Source of the DNA: Chryseobacterium phocaeense
GTDB lineage: Bacteria; Bacteroidota; Bacteroidia; Flavobacteriales; Weeksellaceae
Length of the DNA: 64,000 bases
Direction of reading: 5' to 3'
Assembly: GCF_900169075.1 (NCBI RefSeq)
Contig: NZ_LT827015.1
Location: 1,736,001 to 1,800,000 of the forward strand
In this document: piece by piece, positions 1-9,228 of the stretch
How positions within the stretch are numbered: the stretch's first letter is position 1
Layout: each line of letters opens with the position of its first letter
Program-made: the position numbers and the translations under genes
The notes under the pieces: model-generated
What the model was told of the DNA's origin: nothing
Databases searched by the model: none
What the model saw: the letters and a program-made list of their open reading frames with translations, nothing else

Positions 1-338
1 ATTGCATCATCCATTACACCAACACCCAAGAATGAAAGCTTTACTTTTTGGGAAGTAGCAAACCCCTCGTGTTTCAGCATATCTTCATAAATTTTGTCAA
101 TACGCCCACGTATGTTATCCAACTTTTTATTAATATTTAAAGCTGTTGCGCTTTTACCCTCAACTCTTCCATATTTTAGATCCCAATTGCTAGGGTCAAT
201 TTCTAACTTTGTCCCGAAAGTTTTAGGTGTTCCGTCAATGGTAATACGTGCCATAATCGGAGCATTACCATTTTTTTTCAGTTCGTTCTTTTTCAAGTAG
301 AAAAGCAGTTTGAACGTTGATTTTTTTGTCTGCGTCAT
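1..338 (-). CDS. Tyrosine-type site-specific recombinase, N-terminal part (runs off left edge)
   Basis: An open frame starts at an ATG at 338 on the minus strand and runs off the left edge after 112 codons. It opens MTQTKKSTFKLLFYLKKNEL and continues with NAPIMARITIDG and LEIDPSNWD. This is the pattern of the Arm-type DNA-binding domain at the start of Bacteroidota phage/ICE integrases: a short beta-sheet reading 'K.G..PI..RITI.G....F.T'. The SAM-like core and the catalytic Arg/His/Tyr domain would lie outside the window. These enzymes integrate and excise conjugative elements or prophages. The gene reads leftwards, so the element body probably lies to the left. No Shine-Dalgarno is visible before the start. 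Confidence 0.8.
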   Translation of the reverse strand, partial: MTQTKKSTFKLLFYLKKNELKKNGNAPIMARITIDGTPKTFGTKLEIDPSNWDLKYGRVEGKSATALNINKKLDNIRGRIDKIYEDMLKHEGFATSQKVKLSFLGVGVMDDA

Positions 339-767
339 AACTCAAATGTTTAATGTTTAAAATTAATTTACATTGAGTTACAAGGAAATATAAAAATAAG
401 TGCAAAACACTGAAATATAACCGTTTAAACTAATAAGGAACCTCTATTAATCGGTAACGAATTAGTAACTTAACTTTGTCATTTCAAGCCCAAAACCTAT
501 CAGACACCGAGTTCCAAATAAAGACTACTTCTTTATAAAACATTGTATAGCAACGGATTTAATCGTTTTGCTTAACTTTGCTTTTTACTAATCTTTTTTA
601 GCAAAAAAGATAAATTCAGGCCATTGAAGGTAGCTTTATCCAAAATATTTTTACCGCTAAATTCCAATATAAAGAAAACCCTTATTATCACTCATAAATT
701 GAATATTGATACAAAATATATCATTAAAAATACAAAAACTGATTCAAAACATATCTAATTTTGTATC
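339..767. other. Intergenic region between integrase and dinB; possible element boundary
   Basis: No gene is visible in these 429 bases. Two perfect TAACTTTG boxes (471-478 and 573-580) match the flavobacterial -7 promoter element on the plus strand but have no gene close behind them. A perfect 9-bp palindrome with a 3-base spacer lies at 591-611 (ATCTTTTTT-AGC-AAAAAAGAT). The sequence TTAACTTTGC at 572-581 matches the published CTnDOT core attachment site GTAnnTTTGC at all but one base, which is an inference only. Confidence 0.4.
708..767 (+). promoter_or_regulatory. dinB promoter with overlapping 10-bp inverted repeat (candidate SOS operator)
   Basis: GATACAAAAT at 708-717 is the exact reverse complement of ATTTTGTATC at 758-767. 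Related half-sites AATACAAAAA (729-738) and GATTCAAAAC (741-750) lie between them. A perfect -7 box TAATTTTG (756-763) overlaps the right arm, which abuts the ATG at 768. Repressor binding here would block transcription of dinB-dnaE. No LexA gene is in the window, so the regulator is unknown. Confidence 0.55.
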
Positions 768-1913
768 ATGGAACGCTCGATTGTACATATGGACCTGGAT
801 ACATTTTTTGTATCCTGTGAACGTCTTATTAACTCTAAATTCAATGATATTCCCCTGATTATCGGAGGTGGAGACAGAGGCGTTGTGGCATCATGTTCCT
901 ATGAAGCCCGCCGGTTCGGGGTACGTTCAGCCATGCCGATCAGAATGGCTCTCAGGCTTTGCCCGGACGCTCAGATAGTTAAGGGAGACCATGAAATGTA
1001 CTCCAAAATGTCCCATCTGGTCACAGATATTATACAGCAAAAAGTTCCTTTAATGGAAAAAGCAAGTATTGATGAGTTTTACCTCGATCTTTCCGGGATG
1101 GATAAATTTTTCGGGTGCTATAAATGGACGGAAGAAATTGCCCTTGCCATTAAAAAGGAAACCGGCCTTCCCATAAGCTTTGCGCTGTCTGCCAATAAAA
1201 CAGTGTCCAAAATAGGAACCGGAGAAGCAAAACCCGGAAAAATGCAAATTAAGCTGCAGGAAATCAGACCCTTCCTTGATCCGCTGTCCATAAAAAAAAT
1301 TCCGATGGTGGGGGACAAGACCTTTCAGCTGCTTTCAAGGGTGGGAATACGTACCATCCGGACTTTATCCGAAATGCCCGTCCTGGTGCTCCAGCAGATG
1401 ATAGGCCAGAACGGAACCGAATTATGGAAAAAAGCCAATGGCATTGATGAAAATCCTGTTATTCCCTATTCTGAAAGAAAATCAATATCTACAGAAAGAA
1501 CCTTCAGCTCTGATACCATGGATATCCATGAATTAAAACGGCTGTTGTCCGGAATGGCTGAACAGCTGGCATATCAGCTCAGAAAAGAAAAATGGCTGAC
1601 TTCCACTGTGACCGTAAAAATCCGCTATGCCAATTTTGATACGGAAACCAAACAGTCGCGGGTTGCCTATACCTCTGCAGATCATACTTTGTCGAGGGTT
1701 GCCCTGGACCTTTTTAACAAAGCTTATACCAGAAGAATGAGGCTCCGTCTGGTGGGGCTCCGCTTTACCGGGCTGGTTCATGGCAATCACCAGATGAACC
1801 TTTTTGAAGATACCGAAGAACAGATGAGCCTTTACCAGACAATGGATCATCTGAAAAACCGTTTTGGGGCCAATGCTGTAGGCAGAGCATCCGGATTTGA
1901 TTTTGGAAAGTAA
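768..1913 (+). CDS. dinB: DNA polymerase IV (Y family), damage-tolerance polymerase
   Basis: A Y-family translesion polymerase of 381 residues. The first catalytic aspartate sits in HMDLDTFF (D9, with D11), and the second acidic pair in SIDEF (D102, E103), so it looks active, unlike inactive ImuB proteins. The little-finger end RFGANAVGRASGF is typical of DinB. Just before it, QMNLF (about residue 343) fits the QxxLF beta-clamp-binding motif. The start at 768 aligns with E. coli DinB; a second ATG at 789 would remove the first strand. A DnaE-type polymerase follows after 18 bases, implying an operon. Such pairs are usually DNA-damage inducible in Bacteroidota, which fits the operator-like repeat upstream. 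Confidence 0.93.
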   Translation: MERSIVHMDLDTFFVSCERLINSKFNDIPLIIGGGDRGVVASCSYEARRFGVRSAMPIRMALRLCPDAQIVKGDHEMYSKMSHLVTDIIQQKVPLMEKASIDEFYLDLSGMDKFFGCYKWTEEIALAIKKETGLPISFALSANKTVSKIGTGEAKPGKMQIKLQEIRPFLDPLSIKKIPMVGDKTFQLLSRVGIRTIRTLSEMPVLVLQQMIGQNGTELWKKANGIDENPVIPYSERKSISTERTFSSDTMDIHELKRLLSGMAEQLAYQLRKEKWLTSTVTVKIRYANFDTETKQSRVAYTSADHTLSRVALDLFNKAYTRRMRLRLVGLRFTGLVHGNHQMNLFEDTEEQMSLYQTMDHLKNRFGANAVGRASGFDFGK

Positions 1914-1931
1914 GGATTAAAAACTTAGATT

Positions 1932-4900
1932 ATGTATCTTAACTGTCATTCTTATCACAGCCTCCGTTATGGCACCTTATCTATTGATGATATTGTTTCG
2001 CAGGCAGTTGCTTTGGGAATACAAGAACTTGCCCTGACAGATATTAATACAATCACAGGGATCTACGAATTCAAGAAAAAATGTGAGGAAAAAGGGATTA
2101 AACCTATAGCAGGTATTGAGATCCGCAAAGGAAATGAATTGCTGTATATTACCATTGCCAGAGAGTTCAGCGGGATAGGAGAAGTCAACAAAATGATCAC
2201 CGGTTATAACTGTGAAGGACAGGATCTGTCTCAAACGGCTCCTGAATTTAATAAAGTATTTGTGATTTATCCGCTTGAAAATATTCCTGAAACACTTAAA
2301 TCCAATGAATTTATCGGGATCCGGGAAGAGGAGCTCACTCTTCTTGTACGTCCTGAACTTCAGAAAATAATTTCCAGAATGGTGATTCTTCAGCCGGTTA
2401 CGTTCCGTACTAAAAAAGAATATAACCTCCACCGTATTCTCCGGGCTATAGAGCATAATACACTACTCAGCAAGCTTGATGACGTTAATACATGCAGGAA
2501 ATCCGAATATTTCAGAACTGAAGAAAGTATACTGGAAGCATTTCAGAGATATCCTGAAATTATTGAGAATACAAAAAAAATATTTAAATCCTGCAGTTTT
2601 GACTTTGACTTTGGGAAAGTAAGGAACAAACTGCATTTTACAAAATCCAAAGAAACTGATCTGAAGTTCCTGAGCAGGCTGGCTTATTTAGGCTTAAAAA
2701 AGCGCTATGGCTTAGAACATAAGACCGCCAGAGAAAGGGTAGAAAAAGAGCTGAAAGTAATTGATGAACTCAATTTCAGTTCCTATTTCCTGATCACCTG
2801 GGATATTGTCCGGTACAGCAACAGGATGGGATTCATGCATGTAGGACGGGGAAGCGGGGCCAACAGCATGGTAAGTTACTGCCTTGGAATTACTGATATA
2901 TGTCCGCTTGAACTGGATCTTTATTTTGAAAGGTTTTTAAATCTAAACCGCAAGACCCCGCCTGATTTTGACATCGACTGGAGCTGGCAGGAAAGAGATA
3001 CCATGCTGGAGTATATTTTTAACCGGTATGGCAGGGAGCATGTGGCATTCTGCGGAACCAATGTAGAATTCAAATACAAATCCATATGCAGGGAAGTCGG
3101 CAAAGCTTTCGGGCTGCCGAAAGAAGAGCTGGACAGCCTGGCCACAAAATCTCTTGATGCTCAAAAACCTGATCCTATAATAAAAGCGGTGTATACATAC
3201 GGCAAACTGCTGGAAAAATTCCCCAATCAACGGAGTATGCATTCCTGCGGGATCCTGATCTCTGAAGAGCCCATTACCCATTTCACAGCCCTTGAAATGC
3301 CACCCAAAGGATTTCCCATTGTTCAGTTTGACATGTATGTTGCTGAGGAAATACGCCTGGAAAAATTTGATATCCTGTCCCAAAGAGGCCTGGGAACGAT
3401 TAACGATACCGTAAAATTGATTAAAGAAACCCGCGGAATTAACGTTGACATCCGTGATACAAGTATTTCCAAAGACGAAGCCGTTGCCAATAAACATCTT
3501 GCTGAAGGCAGAACCATCGGCTGTTTTTATATAGAATCCCCAGCCATGCGCGGGCTTCTAAGAAGATTAAAATGCGGCGATTACAGAACACTGGTTGCCG
3601 CTTCCTCCATTATCCGGCCCGGGGTAGCCCAGAGCGGAATGATGCGCGAATATATTTTCAGACACAATCATCCTGACAGGTTTGAATATTTCCACCAGGT
3701 TTTTAAAGAGCATCTGGGAGAAACCTATGGGATTATGGTTTACCAGGAAGATGTAATTAAAATTGCTCAGTATTACGGCGGGCTGTCTTTAGCTGACGGT
3801 GATATCCTGAGAAGAGCTATGAGCGGAAAAGGGCGGTCCCTGTCCAAACTTCAGGAAGTAAGAAACAATTTCTTTAATTCCTGCCGTGAACTCGGGCATC
3901 CGGAAGAGCTTTCTGCAGAGGTCTACCGCCAGATTGAGTCTTTTGCGGGGTATTCTTTCTGTAAGGCACATTCTGCGTCGTATGCTGTGGAAAGCTATCA
4001 AAGTCTTTATCTCAAAGTGTATTATCCGCTGGAATTTATGGTGTCGGTGATCAATAACCAGGGAGGTTTTTACCGTACGGAGGTTTATATTCATGAGGCT
4101 AAAATGTCCGGAGCCCACATCCAAAATCCCTGTGTGAACACCAGTGAATATCAGACGGTATTAAAAGGAAAGGAAATCTATCTGGGTTTTCTTCTGTTGC
4201 AGGGGCTGGAGACCCGATGGGCCCAAGGAATTTCAGAGGAACGGAAAAAAAACGGAAATTACCGGTCACTGGAAGATTTTATCCGCCGGGTTCCCGTAGG
4301 TATAGAGACCATCCAAACCCTGATTTTTATCGGAGCATTCCGTTTTACCGGTAAGCCTAAAAACGAACTGTTGGTGGAAGCCCGGCTGCTTCTGATAAAT
4401 TTTAAACCTGAAAACCGAGGGCTGATGCTCATTGAGGAGCCTGTCCGGGAATACAAGCTTCCACAGCTGAAACGGGAAGATTTTGAAGATGCTTTTGATG
4501 AAATTGAAATCATCGGATTTCCGGTTTCCTGTAGTCCGTTTGATCTGCTGAAGACCGGGTACAGGGGCTCCGTTTTTGTGAAGGATTTATTACTATATCA
4601 CAAAAGACAGGTCAAAATGCTGGCTTACCTGATCTCGAGGAAGCATGTTCCCACCAAAAAAGGGACAATGTATTTCGGAACGTGGATTGATGTCAACGGA
4701 GACTATTTTGATACGGCCCATTTTCCGGACAGCCTGGATGAATATCCGTTTCAGGGAGGCGGATGCTACCTGCTGCTGGGAACGGTAGAAGTGGATTATC
4801 ATTTCCCGACCGTTACGATCCATAAAATGGCTAAAATACCCATGATTCCTGATCCCAGATATGCTTATGATCAGGAAAAGCAGTATGACATCCACGGAAA

Positions 4901-4985
4901 GATCAGGGAAGATGTGAGCATGACTTCCAGAAAACCTTATCCACAGGCGCATGAGATAGGGCTGCCAAGACAGAAATTTCAGTGA
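1932..4985 (+). CDS. DNA polymerase III alpha subunit, short error-prone type (DnaE2-like)
   Basis: A C-family polymerase of 1017 residues, about 150 shorter than a replicative DnaE. The N-terminal PHP domain opens with CHSYHSLRYGTLSI. The palm-domain acidic motif PPDFDIDW holds D347 and D349. HVGRGSGANSMVSYCLGIT and the GYSFCKAHSASYA fingers motif are conserved. The C-terminal part is reduced to an OB-like segment (about residues 850-960), as in DnaE2. It is translated 18 bases behind dinB, so the two probably form a mutagenic repair cassette like ImuB-DnaE2. No ImuA or LexA/S24 gene is in the window; the integrase gene lies where such a regulator might be expected. A hairpin terminator follows. 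Confidence 0.9.
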   Translation: MYLNCHSYHSLRYGTLSIDDIVSQAVALGIQELALTDINTITGIYEFKKKCEEKGIKPIAGIEIRKGNELLYITIAREFSGIGEVNKMITGYNCEGQDLSQTAPEFNKVFVIYPLENIPETLKSNEFIGIREEELTLLVRPELQKIISRMVILQPVTFRTKKEYNLHRILRAIEHNTLLSKLDDVNTCRKSEYFRTEESILEAFQRYPEIIENTKKIFKSCSFDFDFGKVRNKLHFTKSKETDLKFLSRLAYLGLKKRYGLEHKTARERVEKELKVIDELNFSSYFLITWDIVRYSNRMGFMHVGRGSGANSMVSYCLGITDICPLELDLYFERFLNLNRKTPPDFDIDWSWQERDTMLEYIFNRYGREHVAFCGTNVEFKYKSICREVGKAFGLPKEELDSLATKSLDAQKPDPIIKAVYTYGKLLEKFPNQRSMHSCGILISEEPITHFTALEMPPKGFPIVQFDMYVAEEIRLEKFDILSQRGLGTINDTVKLIKETRGINVDIRDTSISKDEAVANKHLAEGRTIGCFYIESPAMRGLLRRLKCGDYRTLVAASSIIRPGVAQSGMMREYIFRHNHPDRFEYFHQVFKEHLGETYGIMVYQEDVIKIAQYYGGLSLADGDILRRAMSGKGRSLSKLQEVRNNFFNSCRELGHPEELSAEVYRQIESFAGYSFCKAHSASYAVESYQSLYLKVYYPLEFMVSVINNQGGFYRTEVYIHEAKMSGAHIQNPCVNTSEYQTVLKGKEIYLGFLLLQGLETRWAQGISEERKKNGNYRSLEDFIRRVPVGIETIQTLIFIGAFRFTGKPKNELLVEARLLLINFKPENRGLMLIEEPVREYKLPQLKREDFEDAFDEIEIIGFPVSCSPFDLLKTGYRGSVFVKDLLLYHKRQVKMLAYLISRKHVPTKKGTMYFGTWIDVNGDYFDTAHFPDSLDEYPFQGGGCYLLLGTVEVDYHFPTVTIHKMAKIPMIPDPRYAYDQEKQYDIHGKIREDVSMTSRKPYPQAHEIGLPRQKFQ

Positions 4986-5001
4986 AGAACTTCCTTCATT
5001 C

Positions 5002-5030
5002 AAAAAGCTGCCCAAAAGGACAGCTTTTCA
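5002..5030. terminator. Bidirectional terminator between dnaE and the AsmA-family gene
   Basis: Stem AAAAGCTG (5003-5010) pairs with CAGCTTTT (5021-5028), with additional CC/GG pairing inside and an AAAA loop. A-rich and T-rich flanks let it work for both converging genes. Confidence 0.75.
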
Positions 5031-5031
5031 G

Positions 5032-7947
5032 TTATTTTTCTTTAAGCTCTTTATTGATCTTCTTTTCTGCATTTCTAGCTTTCTGTTCCTGGGCCTCTTT
5101 TTCTTTACGCTGCTGGCGGCGGGTCTTTTTCTCGGCCCGTTTTTCCTCTCGGATCACTTTATTGGATTTCTGATTGTAAAGTGCATCAACAATTCCCTGT
5201 CCCGTTTTGCTGAAGATTTTAATTTTCGGCTTGCTGTGGGTTCCGGTAACTACAATAGGGAAACCAATCCACCCGCCCGGCGGAAGTCCCACTCTTACCC
5301 GTAAATCCAGTAACCCGTTGAAACTGGTTGTTCCACTGATTGAAGGCCTCAAAACCGAAACTTTAAAGGTGAATTTATCCACATGAATCAGGTTGTTTTT
5401 GATATGGGTTTCAATGGTTACGCCTTTCATATCAGGATTATTAAAAGCTTCTGCTCCGATATTATCACCCACTGCAGAAAGCATTTTCAGATTTTTCACC
5501 TCCACATCCCGCAGATTGACAATTCCTCCGCCTTCCAGTGAAGGGTAAATGGGGCTCATATTTTTATCAAAATCGCCTTTCAGTTTATAATCCAGAGATA
5601 CGATCCCTTTTACATTTTTAGCAGCCGTTGCCATTTCCCGCACCATATCAATTTCTTTATAAGCCCTCTGAACATCGAAATCCAGAACTTTAAGAGAAAC
5701 ATCATAATTAGCCGTCAGCGGGGATTCATCCTGATAACGGGCATCAATATTCATCCGGCTTCCTATAATATCAAACGAGGTATTTTTAAGATAAACCTGC
5801 CCTGTATTCACAGAAGCGGTTCCTTTGAGGTGATTCAGAGCCAGTCCTTTAAATTCAACTTTTTTAGCATCGACATCCAGGGAAACATCCAGGTTTTTCG
5901 GAATAATAACCACACCGCTGCTCTTTGGGTTCTCAACTTTTGCGTATTCCACATCAATAGACTTATCGATATTGTCACCGTTTTTGAGCGCCATAAATTC
6001 ATCAATCAGTATATAACCGGAATTCAGCCCGAATTTTCCATGAAGCGTTCCTTTTCTTTCAATAAAATAATTGATGGTATTTAAAAGATATCCGTTCAAT
6101 GCAAAATCAGATTTCCCGTAAGTAGCGAAAAATTTTGTGAACCACATTTTCTCATTCTCAAACCGGAAGTTTCCTTCTCTGATGAAAAATGATTTGGGAA
6201 GATATTCTGTGGTGGCCTTAATATTTTTTAAAATTAAAGTTCCTTTATTATCAAGCTTACTGTACTGCCCAGTTGTAGCATAGCTCTGCCGCCCATTCAG
6301 TGAGAGATCCGCCATAATCAGCCCGCTGACGTCAAATCCTTTTTTTGCAAAGACCTTATAAATTCTTCCTACATTCAGCACTCCTTTTGCCCTTACTTTA
6401 TAGAGCAAATCTTCAAAATTACGGAGATCGGCGTTCACAAAAACAGGATTGCCTTCAAAATCAAAACTGAAAGGGTCCAGTTGTACCCCCAGGCTTCTGA
6501 AAGTTCCATCCGTATTGGAAATCTCAGCTATTAAACTGATATTCTGAATTGGATTGGGATAATATTTTGTTTTAAGAAAACCATTTTTCAGATGAAGATA
6601 GCCGTCCGTTCTTGGAAACAGCTTTTTGTCCATACTAAAAATTCCGTCTGCTTTGATATTGGTGTCCATCAGACCCCGGATATCAATATCTTTCAACCCA
6701 AGCGCCTGACCGAGTGTCTGCAGGTCTACAGCACCCTTTATATCAGCATTTACCTGCATTTCATTCATCCCTTTGGTTTTTACACGGGCCCGGAAATTAT
6801 TATTGGGCCCGAGATCAAAGCTCAACGTTTTCAGATCTACAGCCACCTGATTGGTGTCCAATGCAGGAAGATCCACATTAAGATCCATATTCAGGTTATT
6901 CATCGGCACCGGAGCTTTTCCGTTGGAGACGAAGCCGTTTTTCACCAGTAAACGGACTTTAGCCCGGGGTTTAATGTTTTTCGGTTCGCTGAATCTTCCT
7001 TTGATGTGGAAATAAAGATCACTGTTGCCTTCTATTTTAGTATCTTTTGCCCAATCCAGATATTGCGGGGGAAGGACGGAAATCATTTCCCGGATGGTTG
7101 TTTTTTCCGAAGCGGCTTTGATGTCCATATTGTATCCATCCTTAAGAATACTGATAAACCCAATGAATTTTAAAGGAAGGTCGTTGATCCGTAATTCATT
7201 TTTTTTCAGGACAAAAGTCAGTGCGTTGGTATTGATCCTTGTAATCAGGTCGGCATGTAAAGTTTTTTGTTTGGCATAATAAATTCTGTTCAGGCTGAAA
7301 TCTACTTTATCGATATCCAGATTGGTCTGAAGATCAAAAATATCTTCACTCAATCCGCCCTTTCCGGTGTAATTCAATCCTTTGGCATCTACCAGTACCC
7401 GTGCAGAATGGTCATTATATCTGATATTCCAGTTTTTTAATCTGATCAGATCCAGTTTTATGGAAGCTCCGGTTTCCGTTGTATCTTTCGGTTTTCCGGA
7501 AGGTTTTGAAACATATACATTGTAATTGGCTTCTCCTTTAGTGTTGACAAACACATTGGCATTGGCATCCGTTACATAAATTTCATCAATTTTTACTTCA
7601 CGGTTGAAAATCAGATTTTTAAGATTAATTCCCACTGCAACTTCTTTTGCGGCCAAGAGTGTATCATTCTGAAAAGGCCTGGAACCCTGCAAAACAAGAT
7701 CATCCACAGAAACCGTGAGGGAAGGGAAGTGCCGGAAAAAAGTAAGATGTGTTTTTTTATAATCGAGTTTTCCCGCAAGATGTTTGTTGGCAAATATTTT
7801 TACCTGCTCGGAGATGGTTCCCGGAAACAAAATGGGAATGATAAACATTAAAAAAAGAATGGCTGCTATTGAAATTCCTGTCCATTTAAGAATCTTCAAA
7901 ATTATTTTTTTAAACTTTTCCATAAATCCATAATTTTGATTATACAT
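5032..7947 (-). CDS. AsmA-family envelope protein
   Basis: A 971-residue protein with one N-terminal membrane helix (GISIAAILFLMFIIPILF). The helix is followed by the AsmA-type opening: 'DYKKTHLTFFRHFPSLTVSVDDLVL'-like strands, then a very long beta-rich body of the bridge-like lipid-transport type. The C-terminus (about residues 800-920) resembles the AsmA C-terminal domain (GVTIETHIKNNLIHVDKF, GTTSFNGLLDLRVRVGLP), and the last 50 residues are a charged K/E/R tail. AsmA-like proteins help lipid and outer-membrane homeostasis. The start could also be the ATG at 7923 (MEKFKK), which places the membrane helix nearer the N-terminus. No obvious operon partner. Confidence 0.85.
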   Translation of the reverse strand: MYNQNYGFMEKFKKIILKILKWTGISIAAILFLMFIIPILFPGTISEQVKIFANKHLAGKLDYKKTHLTFFRHFPSLTVSVDDLVLQGSRPFQNDTLLAAKEVAVGINLKNLIFNREVKIDEIYVTDANANVFVNTKGEANYNVYVSKPSGKPKDTTETGASIKLDLIRLKNWNIRYNDHSARVLVDAKGLNYTGKGGLSEDIFDLQTNLDIDKVDFSLNRIYYAKQKTLHADLITRINTNALTFVLKKNELRINDLPLKFIGFISILKDGYNMDIKAASEKTTIREMISVLPPQYLDWAKDTKIEGNSDLYFHIKGRFSEPKNIKPRAKVRLLVKNGFVSNGKAPVPMNNLNMDLNVDLPALDTNQVAVDLKTLSFDLGPNNNFRARVKTKGMNEMQVNADIKGAVDLQTLGQALGLKDIDIRGLMDTNIKADGIFSMDKKLFPRTDGYLHLKNGFLKTKYYPNPIQNISLIAEISNTDGTFRSLGVQLDPFSFDFEGNPVFVNADLRNFEDLLYKVRAKGVLNVGRIYKVFAKKGFDVSGLIMADLSLNGRQSYATTGQYSKLDNKGTLILKNIKATTEYLPKSFFIREGNFRFENEKMWFTKFFATYGKSDFALNGYLLNTINYFIERKGTLHGKFGLNSGYILIDEFMALKNGDNIDKSIDVEYAKVENPKSSGVVIIPKNLDVSLDVDAKKVEFKGLALNHLKGTASVNTGQVYLKNTSFDIIGSRMNIDARYQDESPLTANYDVSLKVLDFDVQRAYKEIDMVREMATAAKNVKGIVSLDYKLKGDFDKNMSPIYPSLEGGGIVNLRDVEVKNLKMLSAVGDNIGAEAFNNPDMKGVTIETHIKNNLIHVDKFTFKVSVLRPSISGTTSFNGLLDLRVRVGLPPGGWIGFPIVVTGTHSKPKIKIFSKTGQGIVDALYNQKSNKVIREEKRAEKKTRRQQRKEKEAQEQKARNAEKKINKELKEK

Positions 7948-8028
7948 TTGGCAATGATAACGATTTATTACTATCTAAAATCAAGCCATTCGGAAGCTTT
8001 TCATTTCCCGGATTGATCATTCAGACAT

Positions 8029-8057
8029 AAAAAAAGCATCTGGGGTTATTCAGATGC
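8029..8057 (-). terminator. Terminator of map
   Basis: GCATCTG (8036-8042) pairs with CAGATGC (8051-8057). The A-run 8029-8035 forms the U-tract on the minus strand. It lies 23 bases past the map stop codon. Confidence 0.8.
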
Positions 8058-8079
8058 CATTTATATATTCTAAAATCTC

Positions 8080-8844
8080 TTAATTCAGGATATTATTCAT
8101 TTCCGTTAAAATAATGGGAGCTCCATCCGTAATGACAATGGTATGTTCATGCTGTGCCATATAACCGCCTTTGTTTCCCACCATGGTCCAGCCGTCATTC
8201 AGCTCCACGGCTATATTGGAAGAAGTGGAGATAAATGTTTCAATGGCCACCACGGAGTTTTTCTTAAATCTTCTTGAATCATAACGGTTTTTGTAATTCA
8301 TCAGTTCATCCGGCTGCTCATGAAGGCTTCTTCCGATTCCGTGCCCGCCGAGGTTTTTAATCACTTTAAAGCCGCGTTTTTTAGCTTCAGTCTCCATCAG
8401 GAAGCCGATATCCGCTATTTTTACGCCGCCTTTGATGTGGCTGATCGTTTTCTTTAAAATATCTCTGGAAGCATCCACCAGTTTCTGATGCCCGTTAAGG
8501 TCTTTTCCGATCACAAAAGAGCTTCCGTTATCCGCCCAGTACCCATTGAGTTCTGCAGAAACATCGATGTTAATGAGATCTCCTTCTTTCAGTATCCGTT
8601 TACCTGTGGGAATTCCGTGGCAAAATTCATTGTCCACACTGATGCAGGTCCAGCCCGGAAAACCATACGTGAGGTAAGGCGCAGATCTGGCCCCGAAATC
8701 CGAAAGAATTTTTGCTCCATATTCATCAAGGTCTTTTGTGGTCATACCCGGTTCGGCATAACGAATCATTTCACGTAAAGTACAGGCAACTGCTTCACTG
8801 GCTTTCTGCATTCCTGCCAGTTCCTGCTCATTGGTTATAGACAT
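8080..8844 (-). CDS. map: Methionine aminopeptidase type I
   Basis: A 254-residue enzyme that removes initiator methionine from nascent proteins. The five dimetal ligands are all present: D94 (INIDVS), D105 (GYWADN), H168 (GGHGIG), E202 (AIETF) and E233 (QHEHT); H76 (CHGIP) is the conserved substrate histidine. Length is normal for the bacterial single-domain type without a zinc-finger extension. A perfect -7 box lies 29 bases upstream (8873-8880). The gene is monocistronic, with its own terminator at 8029-8057, and it is not linked here to the secY/infA ribosomal operon where map often lies. Confidence 0.95.
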   Translation of the reverse strand: MSITNEQELAGMQKASEAVACTLREMIRYAEPGMTTKDLDEYGAKILSDFGARSAPYLTYGFPGWTCISVDNEFCHGIPTGKRILKEGDLINIDVSAELNGYWADNGSSFVIGKDLNGHQKLVDASRDILKKTISHIKGGVKIADIGFLMETEAKKRGFKVIKNLGGHGIGRSLHEQPDELMNYKNRYDSRRFKKNSVVAIETFISTSSNIAVELNDGWTMVGNKGGYMAQHEHTIVITDGAPIILTEMNNILN

Positions 8845-8872
8845 AGGATGTTCTTTGTGGTTAATCGTTATG

Positions 8873-8880
8873 CAAAGTTA
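8873..8880 (-). promoter_or_regulatory. map promoter -7 box
   Basis: TAACTTTG on the minus strand (8880 to 8873) is a perfect TAnnTTTG element and predicts a leader of about 20 bases. No TTG is found at the usual distance. Confidence 0.5.
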
Positions 8881-9228
8881 ATGAATTGTAAAATATTAGA
8901 GAATTTCTTTGATATCAGGAATTCTTAATGCCTTGTCATATTATGAAATTGAGCTAAACCATAAAATATAAAAGTAAAATGCTATTCCACATTTTCGACG
9001 AAAAACATCATATTCTCCATTATTCAAATATATGTAAAATATTCATTTTCAATTCAAAAAAATTCAATAACAAAAGATAAGTTTAATAAAATGATATATT
9101 CATTAAATATCATTTATATTAACGAAATATTAAACTATAAATAATTTTAATTATTTTTTATTAAACAATATGTTTATATTATAATTATTCATATCTTAGT
9201 GATGTATTAACAATATAAAATTATACTC
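8881..9228. other. Very AT-rich gene-free stretch
   Basis: No gene is recognised here. From about 9050 to 9228 the sequence is nearly all A and T. A near-consensus -7 box TATCTTAG (9192-9199) lies 30 bases before the leader-peptide gene. Confidence 0.5.

Noticed and set aside
591..611. Palindrome at 591-611 as an intrinsic terminator
   Set aside because: The stem is nearly all A-T and no T run follows; no gene ends before it on the plus strand.
2943..3497. 184-residue minus-strand frame inside dnaE
   Set aside because: It lies opposite the conserved palm domain of the polymerase.
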